Shown: positions 11,776 through 22,757 of the stretch, piece by piece
How positions within the stretch are numbered: the first letter of the stretch is position 1
Layout of the letters: every line of letters begins with the position of its first letter
Assembly (NCBI GenBank): GCA_002917075.1
Contig: NTMA01000061.1
Span: 124,001 to 188,000, forward strand
Direction of reading: 5' to 3'
DNA from: Hawksworthiomyces lignivorus
Taxonomy: Eukaryota; Ascomycota; Sordariomycetes; Ophiostomatales; Ophiostomataceae
Length of the DNA stretch: 64,000 nt
Notes under the pieces: generated by a model
Seen by the model: the letters and a program-made list of their open reading frames with translations, nothing else
Database searches by the model: none
Told to the model about the DNA's origin: nothing
Made by a program: the position numbers and the translations under genes

Positions 11776-13198
11776 TTTCTGTCGTTACTCTCGAAGCAGC
11801 AGGCAGACGAAACTCGTTGCGTCGGGTTCGTGTTTCTAATGTTTATAATGCTGGTATTCTCACTTGTTTGGCTTGTTATACTTGAAATCTGCAAAGAGAG
11901 TACATATGATACAAGTAGCACCGCAATTAAGACGACGGATGGTGATCAACACGTTATCTATTTCATCAATGATTTATCCACACTCTCGTCATGCAAAATA
12001 TTCGAGCGAACAACGTGGGGGTCGTCATGCAGTTAGCGACAAGCAGCTGGACGATTCCGGAAGCCCAGGAGCAAAAGACACACTTAAACAGTGAGGCAAT
12101 TAGGCGTAGCCGCGTTGGGCACCCATCAGAGCAAGCATCAACAAACCAATGCCTCCGCAAATAGAAAGATACCAACAGCTGGCCTGATTGGATATGTTAT
12201 TTGGAAAAACACCAGTGTTGGTAGGCCCTTTTCCTCGTCCCCAGCACTAATAAAGGATCTGTTTTGTGTCGGGGTGAGTAGAAGTAAATTTCTCGTATCC
12301 GGAATTCATTCCGTCGTCTCCGGCCGGTCACAGTGACCACTTTTCTGGCACTCTTTGGACCGAGTTGTAGCAATCAGCCTTCTGGGGACCTAAGCCAAAT
12401 CTTATCGTTTTCCCAATGAAATTAAGCCGTCATCTATCAGCTGCATTGTGCAGCACTAACTAGAAAGGGAGGTCTGGACAATTTTGTTGATAACTAAAAT
12501 CTGATAATACAGAGATGCTGCCGTCTACTACCACTCGGTCGGGCCAAATGTTGAGCCTTCAGGGACGGCCAGCCATCGACGGCGTTGAGGATTGCATGAC
12601 TTCAAACACTGTGTGGTTCTCCATCATGATGGAAACTAGATCTGTGTCAGATACTGAACAGTTGCGAAGCCTAGACAGAAGACGACGGCCTTGAAGCTTA
12701 CCTCGATGCCTTGAGTCGTTCGCGCCGTGCAATTCTCCACATCCCTCCTGCATGTAACAGTAAATACTTTGGTTGCCGCAAGGCCCTTCTGCTACAGAAT
12801 GTCAGCCAAGAATTTGAGTATTAATGCAAGGGAGTGGAAGCCATGGATTCTGTATCTGCGTCAACGCAGTGCAGGCCGGCCAGCCGACCGGGCGGTTTGG
12901 CTGGCCGCAGGAGGTGGCCAACCTCATTTGCTTCTCGCCGTCCAACAGGATCATTTTCCAGCCTTACAAATATATTAATGTCTATGCATCCTGAAAACGT
13001 GCCATTTCCAGATGATATTACAACGGTCTATTATACAGATTGGCGGACATGTGATCACCGATCGTCGAGTTTGCCCCACAAGCACTCTTAGCAAGTGCAT
13101 AGTAATAAGCTTTGCTTAGTTTCAACGCCCAGCAAGACACACTGTAGGGATTAGTGGATCTTGACAGGAGCTAAGACGAAAACATCCGTCGAAGACAA
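11776..13198. other. Intergenic region with a possible SDR relic
   Basis: There are 1.4 kb between the dioxygenase promoter and the tRNA. Long frames here are interrupted and carry no recognisable domains. A GC-richer patch near 12870-12965 resembles the end of a short-chain dehydrogenase and is listed separately. Confidence 0.5.
12879..12960 (+). pseudogene. Relic of a short-chain dehydrogenase C-terminus
   Basis: One frame reads RFGWPQEVANLICF. This matches the G-R-x-x-x-P-x-E-V-A-N-x-I-x-F-L pattern just before the last helix of classical SDRs. The flanking sequence in the same frame has no catalytic YxxxK or Rossmann motif. The patch is more GC-rich than its surroundings, as expected of a decayed exon. 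It is short, so the assignment is tentative. Confidence 0.3.
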
Positions 13199-13270
13199 GG
13201 GCCTGTGGTTTAATGGTATAACACTCCCTTAGCATGGGAGAGGTCCTGGGTTCGATTCCCAGCCGGTCCA
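13199..13270 (+). tRNA. tRNA-Ala (AGC)
   Basis: This is a 72-nt cloverleaf without intron. The anticodon arm is CTCCC-TTAGCAT-GGGAG, so the anticodon is AGC. The T arm is CTGGG-TTCGATT-CCCAG, which contains a consensus B box (GGTTCGATTCC). The A-box-like D arm is TGGTTTAATGG. The acceptor stem pairs except for one mismatch and one G-U. The discriminator is A, and the CCAC that follows is genomic. Confidence 0.88.
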
Positions 13271-13276
13271 CCACTT

Positions 13277-13281
13277 TCTTT
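13277..13281 (+). terminator. RNA polymerase III terminator
   Basis: A run of five T (within CTTTCTTTTT) begins 7 nt after the tRNA-Ala discriminator base, which is the normal position of a Pol III stop. Confidence 0.7.
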
Positions 13282-13527
13282 TTGATCTTCAGCACGGCTC
13301 AAGTCCCACAAGACATGAACCACTGCTGTTACGGTAAGGCAGGGATGGCGATCCTCCTGTGCTGCGGTAGTTGAAGCAGAGCAGGTGTATACAGGACTAT
13401 TTTTTTGTCGAAAGATAATCTTACTTCTCTCTGTACGCATTTAGACGATACAATTAGCATTGGTTCAATAGCCTCGTGGTTATTCAGACGGTGGGATTCG
13501 CCCTATAGAGTTCCACTTGGTAGAGAT

Positions 13528-13562
13528 GTAAATAGCTAGGATTGGCTAATAAACGCGATTAA
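13528..13562 (+). repeat. 35-nt dispersed motif, copy 1
   Basis: GTAAATAG-CT-AGGATTGGCTAATAAA-CGCGATTAA recurs at 53703-53737 with four differences, all transitions. The first copy lies 258 nt after the tRNA-Ala; the second overlaps the last codons of a truncated sulfatase. It may be the edge of a repeat family. Confidence 0.55.
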
Positions 13563-13981
13563 GTTCTTAAGAAAAAAAAAGAGTAGAAGCGAAGTAGAGA
13601 AAGCAGTAACGAGATTACGATCATATAGTGAAGGTGTGGTTAACGCACTAGTGGAATGTTTCGAATTTGAGTAGGTTCCTCCCGCGTGAGCAACTAATAT
13701 TTTAGCTTAATAGTCTTCATATTCTTGAAAATCTAAAATAAAGATACTTGATGGATATAGATCACTTTGGCATAAAGGCTTTCATGACTACAACAACGCC
13801 TTGCCAACCATGCTCTTCTTCTATACATTATCAAAATCTACTGGTGATGGGAAAGAAGCAACTCCTATTGATTATTGAACAATAGAGCACCAAGTTTTCG
13901 CGCGGAAGAGAAAGCAACTGATATTATATAACTAGAGTATTACAAGTAGATATTGTGCATTGTAAAATTAGAATACTCACT

Positions 13982-14050
13982 GCCATACCCGCGGAGACTA
14001 TGGCCGAGGAGGGTATGGCGTCCTACTGGGTTTTTGAACCCCGCGGGTAT
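13982..14050. promoter_or_regulatory. Nested inverted repeats with CGG/CCG sites upstream of the sugar transporter
   Basis: GCCATACCC (13982-13990) pairs with GGGTATGGC (14011-14019). ATACCCGCGG (13985-13994) pairs perfectly with CCGCGGGTAT (14041-14050). Another CCGCGG follows at once. Zinc-cluster regulators bind paired CGG triplets, so this is a plausible operator about 480 nt before the transporter ATG. A hairpin or repeat end is an alternative. Confidence 0.4.
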
Positions 14051-14523
14051 CATAGCCGCGGATCAGCGACCGTTGCTAGCGTCACCGAGGATTAACCCAG
14101 AGCTTCTCACCGTAGCGCCCTGTCCCATAGTGTAGTCAGTCTTAGCAGTAGCCGGCGATTTGGTTCGTCCCTGGTAGTGATGTCAAGAAACTGGGGTACA
14201 TGTCACCGCTACCCTAGTGGCCTTCCCCGCATTACTTTTCCTGTTGTTTTCCTGGAGATGGGCAGACATTGCCAAGACTACTCACCGTGATAATGCCAAA
14301 CTATGGGATGACAAGTATGCAGCTATTCAGCAACGTAGAAACGTCCAATTGATTTGCTAAGGAGTGCAACATGGCTCAACAACAGCAGCCAGCCTTACAG
14401 TTGGCTTATATACCACCTCGTATCCTCGATGATCCTGCCTGCGTTCTTCGTTCTTCCTCCCATAAAGATTCCTTTTCACTCAAGTCTGCGCCTATTCATT
14501 CAAGTTCGCGAGACTCGTCCAAC

Positions 14524-16221
14524 ATGGCACAGACAGCTTCACTTGATGCGGCTTCTGCCGAAAAGCTTCCCCGAAAGCTCACGCTTTATAATTACAAGTG
14601 TGTTGCTTTTGCTGCCATCGCTTCGATTATTATCGGCTATTCGTTATCTGCGGTAGCAACAACCTTAGTACGTATCTTGCGTCCGCCACCAAAAGTCATC
14701 GCTAATAGTTTGACAGGGTCAGCCAGCGTTCTACAAGACCATGCACCTGCAAACAAATGCATCAGTAGACAAGGCTGCCTACGACTATATGGTCAAAATC
14801 CAGGGATTAAGCACTTCGCTCTCACAAGCCGGTGGGTTCTTCGGAAGCTTTTTCGTCTCTTGGACAGCCGACAAATATGGGCGCCTAAGGTCGTTTCAAC
14901 TCGCCTGTCTTGTTGTGATTCTTGGTGGTGCTCTTACTGCGGGCTCCGTAGATATTCCCATGTTTTTGTTCTTTAGATTATTCGGCGGGTTTGGCATCGG
15001 CATGCTCCTTGTGCTATTTCCCATGTACGCTGCAGAGCTTTCGCCACCGCTGTCGAGAGGATTCTTGGTTGGGCAACATGGCATTGGTCTCTGTGTTGGA
15101 TACAACCTTGCCGCAGCGGTCAGCTACGGGTGTTATTTCGCAAAGGACGGCAATTTCGCGTGGAGATTTCCTCTGGCTCTGCAGTGCCTACTGGCAGCGA
15201 TCCTCTTTGGCTTCTCCTTCTGGATGCCAGAGAGTCCTCGCTGGCTTATTCTCAAAGACCGTCTTGACGAAGCAAAGGGTATCCTTGTGAAGGTCCACAG
15301 CGTTCCCGGAGAAGACGACGAGTTTGCTAGAGCCGAATTCGATCTCATGGTCGGCCAAATCCAGCTCGAGCGCCAGAGAAGTTCTGGTGCAGTCGTGTCG
15401 TTCATCGGACGATGGAAATACCTCTTTAGCAAGAAGTCCTACTTGCACCGTGCCGCTCTTGGCTTTTGCCTCATGTTTGGCATGCAGCTCACGGGGTCCA
15501 CTGTCATCAACAATTATCAAATCATCCTCTATCCAGGTCTAGGAGTCTCATCCGCTTTATCCCTTGCACTGTACTGGGTATATGTTGGTGTTGCTTTTTT
15601 CGCAAACACTACATCTTCTCTCATCGTCGATCGGCTGGGCCGACGACGGTCCTTTTTGATCGGTCTTATCGGATGTATAAGTGCGCTGATTGGAGAAACC
15701 ATTATGTCGTCGTTCCTGCCGACCACTAATAGGGGCATTCTGGCAATGGGCGTCTTCTTCATTTTTTGGTTTATCCCCTGGTACGGATCATTGGTTGATG
15801 GAGTCATGTACACATATACGTCTGAGATTTGGCCATCGGAGATCAGATCAGAAGGTGTTGCACTTTCAATGACAGGTACGCTGGCTACTTATTTCTCTCA
15901 GAGGAGAGTGTGGTGACTTGGTGACCCAGGGATTTGCTAACCCTTCGAACAGGCTTCTGGTTGGCAACCATCGCTGTTCTTCAGGCAGCACCGACCGGCT
16001 TTGCGAATTGCGGCTGGAAATTTTACCTTCTCTTTGTCTTTGGTGCGGCTGTCATGTGGATATTTATCGCCTTCTGCTTACCCGAGACCTCAAATATTCC
16101 GATGGAAGAGATAGCTCGCTTCTTTGGTGACGAGGTTGCTGGCACACTACAAGAGCAACTCAAGCGCCACGACAATGACGATCATGAGGTGGCTGTTAGC
16201 ACTGTTGAAGACAAGCAGTGA
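14524..16221 (+). CDS. MFS sugar transporter (hexose/lactose permease-like)
   Basis: There are three exons (14524-14667, 14717-15875, 15953-16221), giving 523 aa. The introns are 49 and 77 nt. Family marks include GQPAFYKTM after helix 1, ADKYGRLRS (the MFS loop 2-3 motif), PESPRWLI after helix 6, VDRLGRRRS in loop 8-9, and PETSNIPMEEI at the end of helix 12. The fold is 12 transmembrane helices, probably a plasma-membrane proton-sugar symporter. An in-frame ATG exists at 14371. I prefer 14524 because a TATA-like element (about 14405) lies between the two and the first helix starts soon after 14524. The preferred protein has the usual family length. The gene is convergent with the ALDH3 gene. 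Confidence 0.9.
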
Positions 16222-16505
16222 CTGTTAATGGAGCTGATGAAATGTGACATGGCTCTATCGAAAGGGATGGTAGTGGCTGATGACAATTGGCTTTGCTGGA
16301 ACCCTTTATTGAGTATTCACGGACCCCATACTCCAGAATGTCAATACATGTAGCATGGCTTCTTTGATATTTAGGGCATAGCCACGATTATATAACAAAG
16401 AGTTTGCTGCGTTACTATCATCTACAAATCGCTCTGTTGGCCTCTCCGCATGACTGTACCGTGCTCCAAGATGCGGCATCAAAACGTTAGAAACAGATCC
16501 TGCGC

Positions 16506-18206
16506 TTATATCCCCCGGCTAATAGCCTGCTGGAACAGACTAGACACCAAAGACCGCAACTTGCTCTGTTGCAGCGGCGACAGCGCCAATGCGGATGCCG
16601 ACAGAGCCGCCACAAGTGCTGTCGAGCTCAAAACGAGACCAAGCCGTGAGGTCGAATAATTGCCCTCCCGGTCAAAATTCGGCTTGGTTGCCGGCATCAA
16701 TTTGTGGGCCTTTGCAACTGAGTACGGCGGGTACCGCGCAGACATCAAAGCTTCTGTCCAAGCTGGCATTTCCGTGTAGGTCCGCAGATGCGAGAACGAT
16801 AACACGCCGTAGCGGCCGTGGTAGTAGCCCAGTCCTGACGTGCCCACACCGCCAAACGGCGCGTCTGGAAGCGCTGCATGTACAGCACAATCGTTGAAAG
16901 TAACACCGCCCGATTGTGTCTCGTCCAAGACGCGCTTCTTTTCCGCTGCATCTGTGGTAAACGCATAGATTGCAAGAGGGTGTTCATTGCGGCTTGTGTA
17001 CGTGATCGCCGCATCAAGATCCGCGTCGATAATGGGCAGTATGGGCCCAAACAGCTCCTCGGACAACAGTGAATCACCCAGTTTTACGTCGGTGACAATA
17101 GTGGGCGCAAAAAATCGCGATTTGCGGTCAGAAGCGCCGCCGTAGACAATGTTACCCGATGAGCTTTGCAGCAGGCGCTGTAGCCGTTCGAAGTTACGGT
17201 CGTTGATTATATGTGTATAATAGTCTGGCCGAGCCTGATCTCCCATAAAGACGTCAAAATACTTTTTCAAAGCATCGACAAGTGGTTTGCGAACTGCTGG
17301 GTCAACTAGGATGTGGTTCACATTGAGACAGATCTAGAAAGTTAGAGAGGAATTCACCTTGAAGAGAAATAGAGAAATAGAGAAATAAAGGAAAGATCGC
17401 TTACCTGTCCAGCATTCATAAATTTTGTAGCAGCTATGTGCTTGGCGGCCAGATCGATATTAGCCGACTTCGTTACAATGGCTGGGCCTTGGCCACCAAG
17501 TTCGAGGACGACCGGTGTAAGGTGTTTGGCGGCTGCGGCGTGCACGATCTTGGCAACATTGGGAGACCCTGTATAGAAAATGTGGTCGAAGCGATGTTCA
17601 AGGATATACTGCATCTCCTGCGGACCAGCCGTAATGCAACGGATGGCATCGAGATCCAGGTATTTAGCAGTTAACTCCATCAGTAAATTCTGACTTGTAA
17701 CGGCCACGTCAGACGGCTTCAAAATAACTGCGCAGCCAGCGGCTATAGCAGCAACCATCGGCTGTAGAAGCAGAAGAAATGGGTAGTTCCAAGCGCCAAT
17801 GATGAGCGTAACCCCCAAAGGTTCCTTGCGGATGGTGGTACCGCCCAAGGAATTAAGAATACTGAATCGACCAGGTTTCTCATCTCTGGTCCAGGCGTCT
17901 AGGTTGTCGATGGTGTGCAAAATATCAGCCTGCAGGGAGGAAACATCCGCGACAAGAGACTCTTGTGCGTGCTTGTGAAGGTCCGCATGCAGAGCGGCGG
18001 CGATACGCTCTTTGTTATCTTCGACCATCCACCAGGTGCGCATGAGCTGGCGTCTGCGCCAGCTTTTGTCTTTGGTGGTGCCAGCAGCGAAGGTCGCTTT
18101 AACTGAACGGAAAGCCTTGAAACAGCCAAATTAGCAACTTTCCAAAGAGGCGGGCACAATACCAGCCACGTACGTCGTCGAAATCTTCTTTGCTGCTGAA
18201 TGTCAT
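16506..18206 (-). CDS. Fatty aldehyde dehydrogenase (ALDH3 type) with C-terminal membrane anchor
   Basis: There are three exons (18206-18174, 18115-17405, 17333-16506), giving 523 aa. It oxidises medium or long aldehydes to acids with NAD(P). ALDH3 features are GAWNYPFLL, the NAD-site string FYTGSPNVAK, the glutamate in VLELGGQGP, and the catalytic Cys250 in GQICLNVNH, whose codon lies just after the second intron. FGGVGTSGLGYYHGRYGVLSFSH is the ALDH3 C-terminal signature. After the catalytic domain comes a hydrophobic stretch (about residues 475-495, ending LSASALALS) followed by basic residues. This fits a tail anchor in ER or peroxisomal membrane, as in fatty aldehyde dehydrogenases. Gln replaces the usual Lys in LELGGK, a mild change. 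Confidence 0.9.
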
Positions 18207-18887
18207 TATGGAAGAGAGAAAGGGCTTTGTTAGAGGAGGGTCTGTTGAGTGTAAGTCGGACTAATGTTACGCGAATAAAATGTATTGGAATGCTCATCTG
18301 AGATGAATAAATGCGCATCTGCTTGAGGAACGGTGATGCATGGAGATGCTCAAATATTGCGCAAAAACACAGCTTTTGAAAAATCATTTGTTCTCCGGAC
18401 AGTTAAGAATCGCCGTGGTCCCGGCAGCCCAGCCATGAACGACAGCGAGTCAGTGGTTTCCTAGCGCTTTTCTTGGCATATCTCCTAAATACTTGTACAC
18501 GATGGATCTAACTCTACCGAGTACGATATTAGCTTCTCTCGGGACTCCGCATTTAATGAGACACTAGTTTACACGCTTCACTCGGGTATGGAGACCACCC
18601 GCCTTTCGACGGTGACTCGCTCTACGCTTTTGGCATAGCGTTGACTCTCATTGCATCTAACCCCACGAACATCCGGCATCCCTTGGTTCCCAAGACTATG
18701 GGTAGTGGATATCTCAGCCTCTTCAGTTGGGACTATCTTGAAGATATTTCCCTATAAATTATTGCTTCTGCATTTTGAGATATAATGAATGAGATTCCGT
18801 CATACCGTTGCCATTCGCTGTATAAAACCCATACACCATAACTCGCCTATGCGTGGTATCTAGACATCCTCCAACTAACTTCTCAGG
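18207..18887. other. Divergent promoter region
   Basis: There are about 680 nt between the ALDH3 start and the next plus-strand gene fragment. A TATA box (TATAAAAC near 18820) lies about 65 nt before the plus-strand ATG. No other feature was found. Confidence 0.5.
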
Positions 18888-19327
18888 ATGGTTACCCTAG
18901 ACAGTGTTGTAAACATCTTTTATAAGACGGCTCTTAACCCGTGGCTCACAGTCCCAATAACGGTACGTGTTTCAACGTTTGACTAAGGTTGCGCAGTCAG
19001 CTTCTAACTGCTAACGGCTTGTAGGCAGCCTACATCTTGAAAAATCCTAAAGAGTTCATCGTGACGCTTCGCGGAGCTGCATTTTTTCACATTCCATCTA
19101 TTGTGGTTAGCAAACCGGTGAAACGAGTAGTGACTTTAATACTGTTCAGCTTAGCTGTACGCCTCCAGGCATATCTTTCACGTCAAGCCTTGAACAATGG
19201 CGTATCGGATAAGGGCACAAAAAGAGGGGGGGTTGACTGTTGCACAAGCTCTCCTCACGTAGACGTTTTGGGAAATTTTTGGTTGAAAGTAAACCAAATT
19301 TTTCTCAGCAAAGATTATTCTAGTTGA
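18888..19327 (+). pseudogene. N-terminal membrane-anchor fragment of an SDR-type dehydrogenase
   Basis: There are two exons (18888-18962, 19025-19327), giving 125 aa. The TATA box, start codon and 62-nt intron all look functional. The peptide begins MVTLDSVVNIFYKTALNPWL and later has LSRQALNNGVSDKG. This layout (N-terminal hydrophobic anchor, then a LNNW-like string) is what I expect before the Rossmann domain of fungal membrane-bound SDR16C-like dehydrogenases. Here the glycine-rich nucleotide site never appears. The peptide runs into unrelated sequence and stops, and no SDR catalytic region follows before the next gene. I read it as a 3'-truncated copy. A genuine small membrane protein is the alternative. 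Confidence 0.4.
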
Positions 19328-19472
19328 GGTACTTTAATATTTTACAGAGCTAAATTGTGCTTGAAGAAATAAGCCAAAGGAAGTTAGATTAGCAGTAGAC
19401 ACTGCCCTGCTGGCTTATAAGATATCAAACAAGGGACATATGTCTTAACGTTAGATGTGCGTATGTTTCGCC

Positions 19473-20395
19473 TTAACGCCGCCGCAGCTCGTCGTGCACC
19501 GGCCCGCTCATGTCGCCGCAGATGCCGACATCCTCATATTCCTCGCCAAACCCGTCCAGCTCCGCGATGATGCGGATTGCACGCCCATCGCCTTGAGCAG
19601 GATGTAGTCGACTCCTATGGCGTCGATCCACTCATCCAGAAGATAGGAGTCGGCGTCAAACGCCCAGTCTTGCGCGACGCCCTGCCCGATACTAATGGGG
19701 AGGGTGCCGAGGTCGGCGCCGTGGGTCGCAGTGTTAAAATAGTAGCGGTTCCAGTTGCGATTGCCCAAGGCGGCAGTGCCGTTTCCTGCGCTGGTGCCCG
19801 TGTGGATGACGTGGACGTAGCCCGTACCGTTGGTGAACGCCGTGCAGTGGAAATCTGCTGCCGTAATGTTCGTCGCGGGATTCACCACATTACGGATTAC
19901 AAACGACTCGGCGACGTCGGACTCGTCGGTATTGGCGCCAGTGCCACGACGGGCTACTACCGTAGTATCCCTCTCGACCGCTCCGTAGGAGAAGCCACTC
20001 AGTTCCATGTGCTCAGTGAAGATGTCCACGGCGGCAGCGTACACACCACTGCCGTCGTCATCGTGACGGCGCTTGTTTCTTGTGCTCACACCTGTGTTGC
20101 TATCGTCTTGCATCTGCGATATGGTTATCGTCGCGACCGTGAACGCGACGACGCCGGCATAGTCTGTGCAAGGATGTGTTGAGCCTGAGTAGTGGTTGAT
20201 AATGCGGCACCGCCGGCGATTGAGTACGTCAGCGCGGCCTTGCCGGTGAAGCCGTTGACAACCACATCGGCAACCTCGGTGAAATCACGCTGGCAGGTGC
20301 CACGTGGCATCAAGAGGGGACTTGCAAGGGATTCGCCGACGTCTAGGGCCTCTGGAGGCAGCACGCCTGCCTTGGCGGCTGCGATAAGACTGAAG
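19473..20395 (-). pseudogene. Broken gene for a secreted protein of unknown family
   Basis: This is a GC-rich island in AT-rich DNA. The minus strand reads as one protein only across frame changes. The first part is HFSLIAAAKAG...GTCQRDFTEVADVVVNGFTG. The frame then shifts near 20168 into DYAGVVAFTVATITISQMQ and continues through ATNITAADFHCTAF and LLDEWIDAIGVDYILLKAMGV. A second shift near 19585 gives RIIAELDGFGEEYEDVG and a tail containing ICGDMSG, stopping at 19473. The hydrophobic start looks like a signal peptide, but the expected ATG before HFS reads TTT. A TATA-like GTATAAG (about 20560-20566, minus) stands upstream. I do not recognise the family. It is probably a dead secreted-protein gene. 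Confidence 0.6.
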
Positions 20396-20836
20396 TGAAA
20401 ACAGAGAGCTTCAAGATAAAATAAAACTTGTGCAGGGCAGATGTAGGAAGATAGAAAAAATCAGGCGTGCTCGATTTTCTCTTGTAGGTCCGTGGTTGAG
20501 CTGCAAGGTGTTTCTTCTCTTATTTTCATCAAAACGCCGAGGAAATACTCCAGCTACTTATACTCTGTGCTCTCTGCATTCAGACTGCATCCCGTTCACC
20601 CCATAATGTCTTTTCCATATTCATGTGTCAATGCCAAGGTCGAAGAGCCCTACCATCATAGGAACGGTAAACCCTTGTGCGTATGTGGTCTTCGTGAGGG
20701 AAAGGGTGCACATTGTGGTCATGTTCTGTCTTATCCGCTGCAGTATGCCTTTCAGCAACAAGCAACGGTAGCAACGGTAGCGAGCGTACGGGCACGATCG
20801 ATAGCGTTTCGTAACATCCAAATTGGAAACTCGTGA

Positions 20837-21910
20837 AATAAAATTCACGCAACTCTCAAATATTCATTCGGCATATCTGAGGTCGGCGTACTGTGAAAAC
20901 ATAATTTCGCCTGTGTGACATCGACGAAGCGCTGAAGATTATCTCACTGCAGGCTAGTCGCTGAGAGAGATTGTAGGCGGAGATTATGTGGTATCCTTCA
21001 CGTTAAGCATATTTTTTTAGCGTTCGACGAACCCAGCTCAGGACCATAGTGACGCCATGCTCAGGGCGAGCTAGCACCTTTCAGTAAGGTCGCTTGCATC
21101 CTTCGTTCAGCAATGTAACCAAAACCTTTCGGTGTTTTCCTTCTGCCCCTCTCCGTACCGTATTGCATCCAATGTTAAATTCGTTATGTATTCCAGAGCT
21201 GCTGCTCTCGGACTGTGATATTTACACATGGCGTGATGCGTGGAGTAGGAGAGAGTTAGTATGGTTGCCAAGAACTTGACCACAAAAGGAGCATCCCCTT
21301 GCCCAAATAAGACTACTTTTTGGGGGGTGAATATAATTGGCCATAACCCCTGTAAATAACAAAAAGGAAGTATAAAATATTTAAAAAATTCCTATCTTGG
21401 CGGTCAAGGGGAAAACAATGTGGTGATAGTATAAGGTGTCGAAGCAAAAGTGGAGTTACCAAGAAAGGAGAGTAGTGTTACGATTGGTGTGAAGGTTTAC
21501 CAACTGTGCCAATAATCCAAAAAGATCGTCAATATCAGTACAACGTGCTGATATTCCCTCACACTAGCGTATATTAGGCGCCTCAGAGGCTCTCTGGCAT
21601 GTGCATCCTAACAAGTAGACAAGCTCTTAATGTATTGTTTAGAGAAGAGTGTTATTATTCAAGAAAAATGCGTGTAGGTTTAATCTACGCCGTATCTGTT
21701 GGTGGACAAGACTCAAAGACCACGGGCCAACCAGAGGTATCGTCTGAGTCTGAAAGCAACCACAATGATACCTCCTATCCCACAGTACCGCCCTCTCTCT
21801 AACATTGTTGCTTTTTCCCTTTTGTTCGTCAAGTTAATGAACTTCTTTCAGCTTGGCTCGTCAACCGCAAAATAGCCACCACATCGAGGAGCTAGAACAC
21901 CTGCCGTTGT
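20837..21910. other. Intergenic spacer
   Basis: There are about 1.1 kb of AT-rich DNA. The only notable frame (near 21668-21802) is short, has no domain, and is not supported by promoter or splice signals. Confidence 0.45.
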
Positions 21911-22246
21911 TCAGCTGCTGCTGCTGTTGTCAGCCTCGGCTGTACACGCGAATGTGGGCCACTTTGGTACAAGGATTGACGCCGCCGTAATAGATCCTGC
22001 TCCGAACCCTGCGGGCAGACAAAGGTGTTGCATGCCCGCGGTTCTCCCGCTGTAGTACAGGATGATCGAACACACCGCGGTAGTGATTCCTGTCGCTCCT
22101 GCGGTGTTGACAGTTGTGTAGCGGGCAATGGAAATAATTGGATCAGAGTTCGGGTTAGGCCAGGCCAGAGCCACCAAAGCCACGCAGACTATTGAGAGGA
22201 TCTGGAAGTTGTGAGAACGAGACGGCGAGGGGGAGGGAGAAGACAT
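21911..22246 (-). CDS. Small hypothetical membrane or secreted protein
   Basis: This single exon encodes 111 aa and starts at ATG 22246. The sequence opens with a Ser/Pro/basic segment, followed by the hydrophobic run ILSIVCVALVALAW (about residues 16-29), which could be a signal peptide or anchor. A second mildly hydrophobic segment follows, and the protein ends in a serine run. Four cysteines are present. A TATAAAAATATA element at 22363-22374 (minus orientation) lies about 117 nt before the ATG, which supports transcription. No family is recognised. The gene is divergent from the F-box gene and shares its upstream region. Confidence 0.45.
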   Translation of the reverse strand: MSSPSPSPSRSHNFQILSIVCVALVALAWPNPNSDPIISIARYTTVNTAGATGITTAVCSIILYYSGRTAGMQHLCLPAGFGAGSITAASILVPKWPTFACTAEADNSSSS

Positions 22247-22362
22247 GGTAACGGCCTAGTCGTAAAAATGATGGTATTAGAGAACAGAGTAGATAAGAGT
22301 ATGAGTGCGTTGTTGTTGTTGTTGAATCGAGGTAGGTTAGTTCAGCTGTGGTAGACGTCTGA

Positions 22363-22374
22363 TATATTTTTATA
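22363..22374 (-). promoter_or_regulatory. TATA box of the small minus-strand gene
   Basis: On the minus strand this reads TATAAAAATATA, about 117 nt upstream of the ATG at 22246. Confidence 0.5.
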
Positions 22375-22471
22375 GACGTTTCGGTGGTTTATCTGAGTGA
22401 GAATACAACTGTGAGGGAGATGTGGTGCATGCAGCGCAGGTAATAATGGCCAGGCACGAAGCGCAGCCTGT

Positions 22472-22520
22472 GCAGAGGTGCTTAGCGTCGGTGCCAGACT
22501 GTGCAGCGCCGGTGCCTGGT
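22472..22520 (+). repeat. Upstream segment shared by the two F-box copies (copy 1)
   Basis: GAGGTGCTTAGCG followed by two near-identical units (CGGTGCC spaced by about 20 nt) recurs at 28962-29009. In both places it lies about 240-285 nt before the F-box ATG. This shows that the duplication included the promoter region. Confidence 0.75.
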
Positions 22521-22757
22521 GCCCAAAGAGGAAATTTTTCGATGAGCGTTTTCGCGTGGGATAACAGCTTTTGAGTCGCCAGCCCTTTCCTATTTAGTAT
22601 TGTCGCTACTCATTGAGGTGGTGACACAATTTGGGCCAATGAAAACACAGCCATGCTGACGCCTAGGCAGTATTGGTGGTACGTGCAGGAAACCCACGAC
22701 TGCGTTTATTGCGAGATTGCTTTTACACAATAATCGTAGTGAATCGCATTGTTCAAT

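Noticed and set aside
14371..14523. N-terminal extension of the sugar transporter from the upstream ATG
   Set aside because: A TATA-like element lies inside it, the extension is low in complexity, and the shorter start gives the normal family length.
19577..20182. Plus-strand 201-codon frame opposite the broken secreted-protein gene
   Set aside because: It is antisense to a frame with coherent protein features, lacks any motif, and owes its length to the GC-rich third positions of the other strand.
20604..20836. Plus-strand 77-codon frame with CVCG and CGH strings
   Set aside because: It lies across the apparent promoter of the minus-strand secreted-protein relic. It has no domain I can name and no splice or length support, though a small metal-binding peptide cannot be ruled out.
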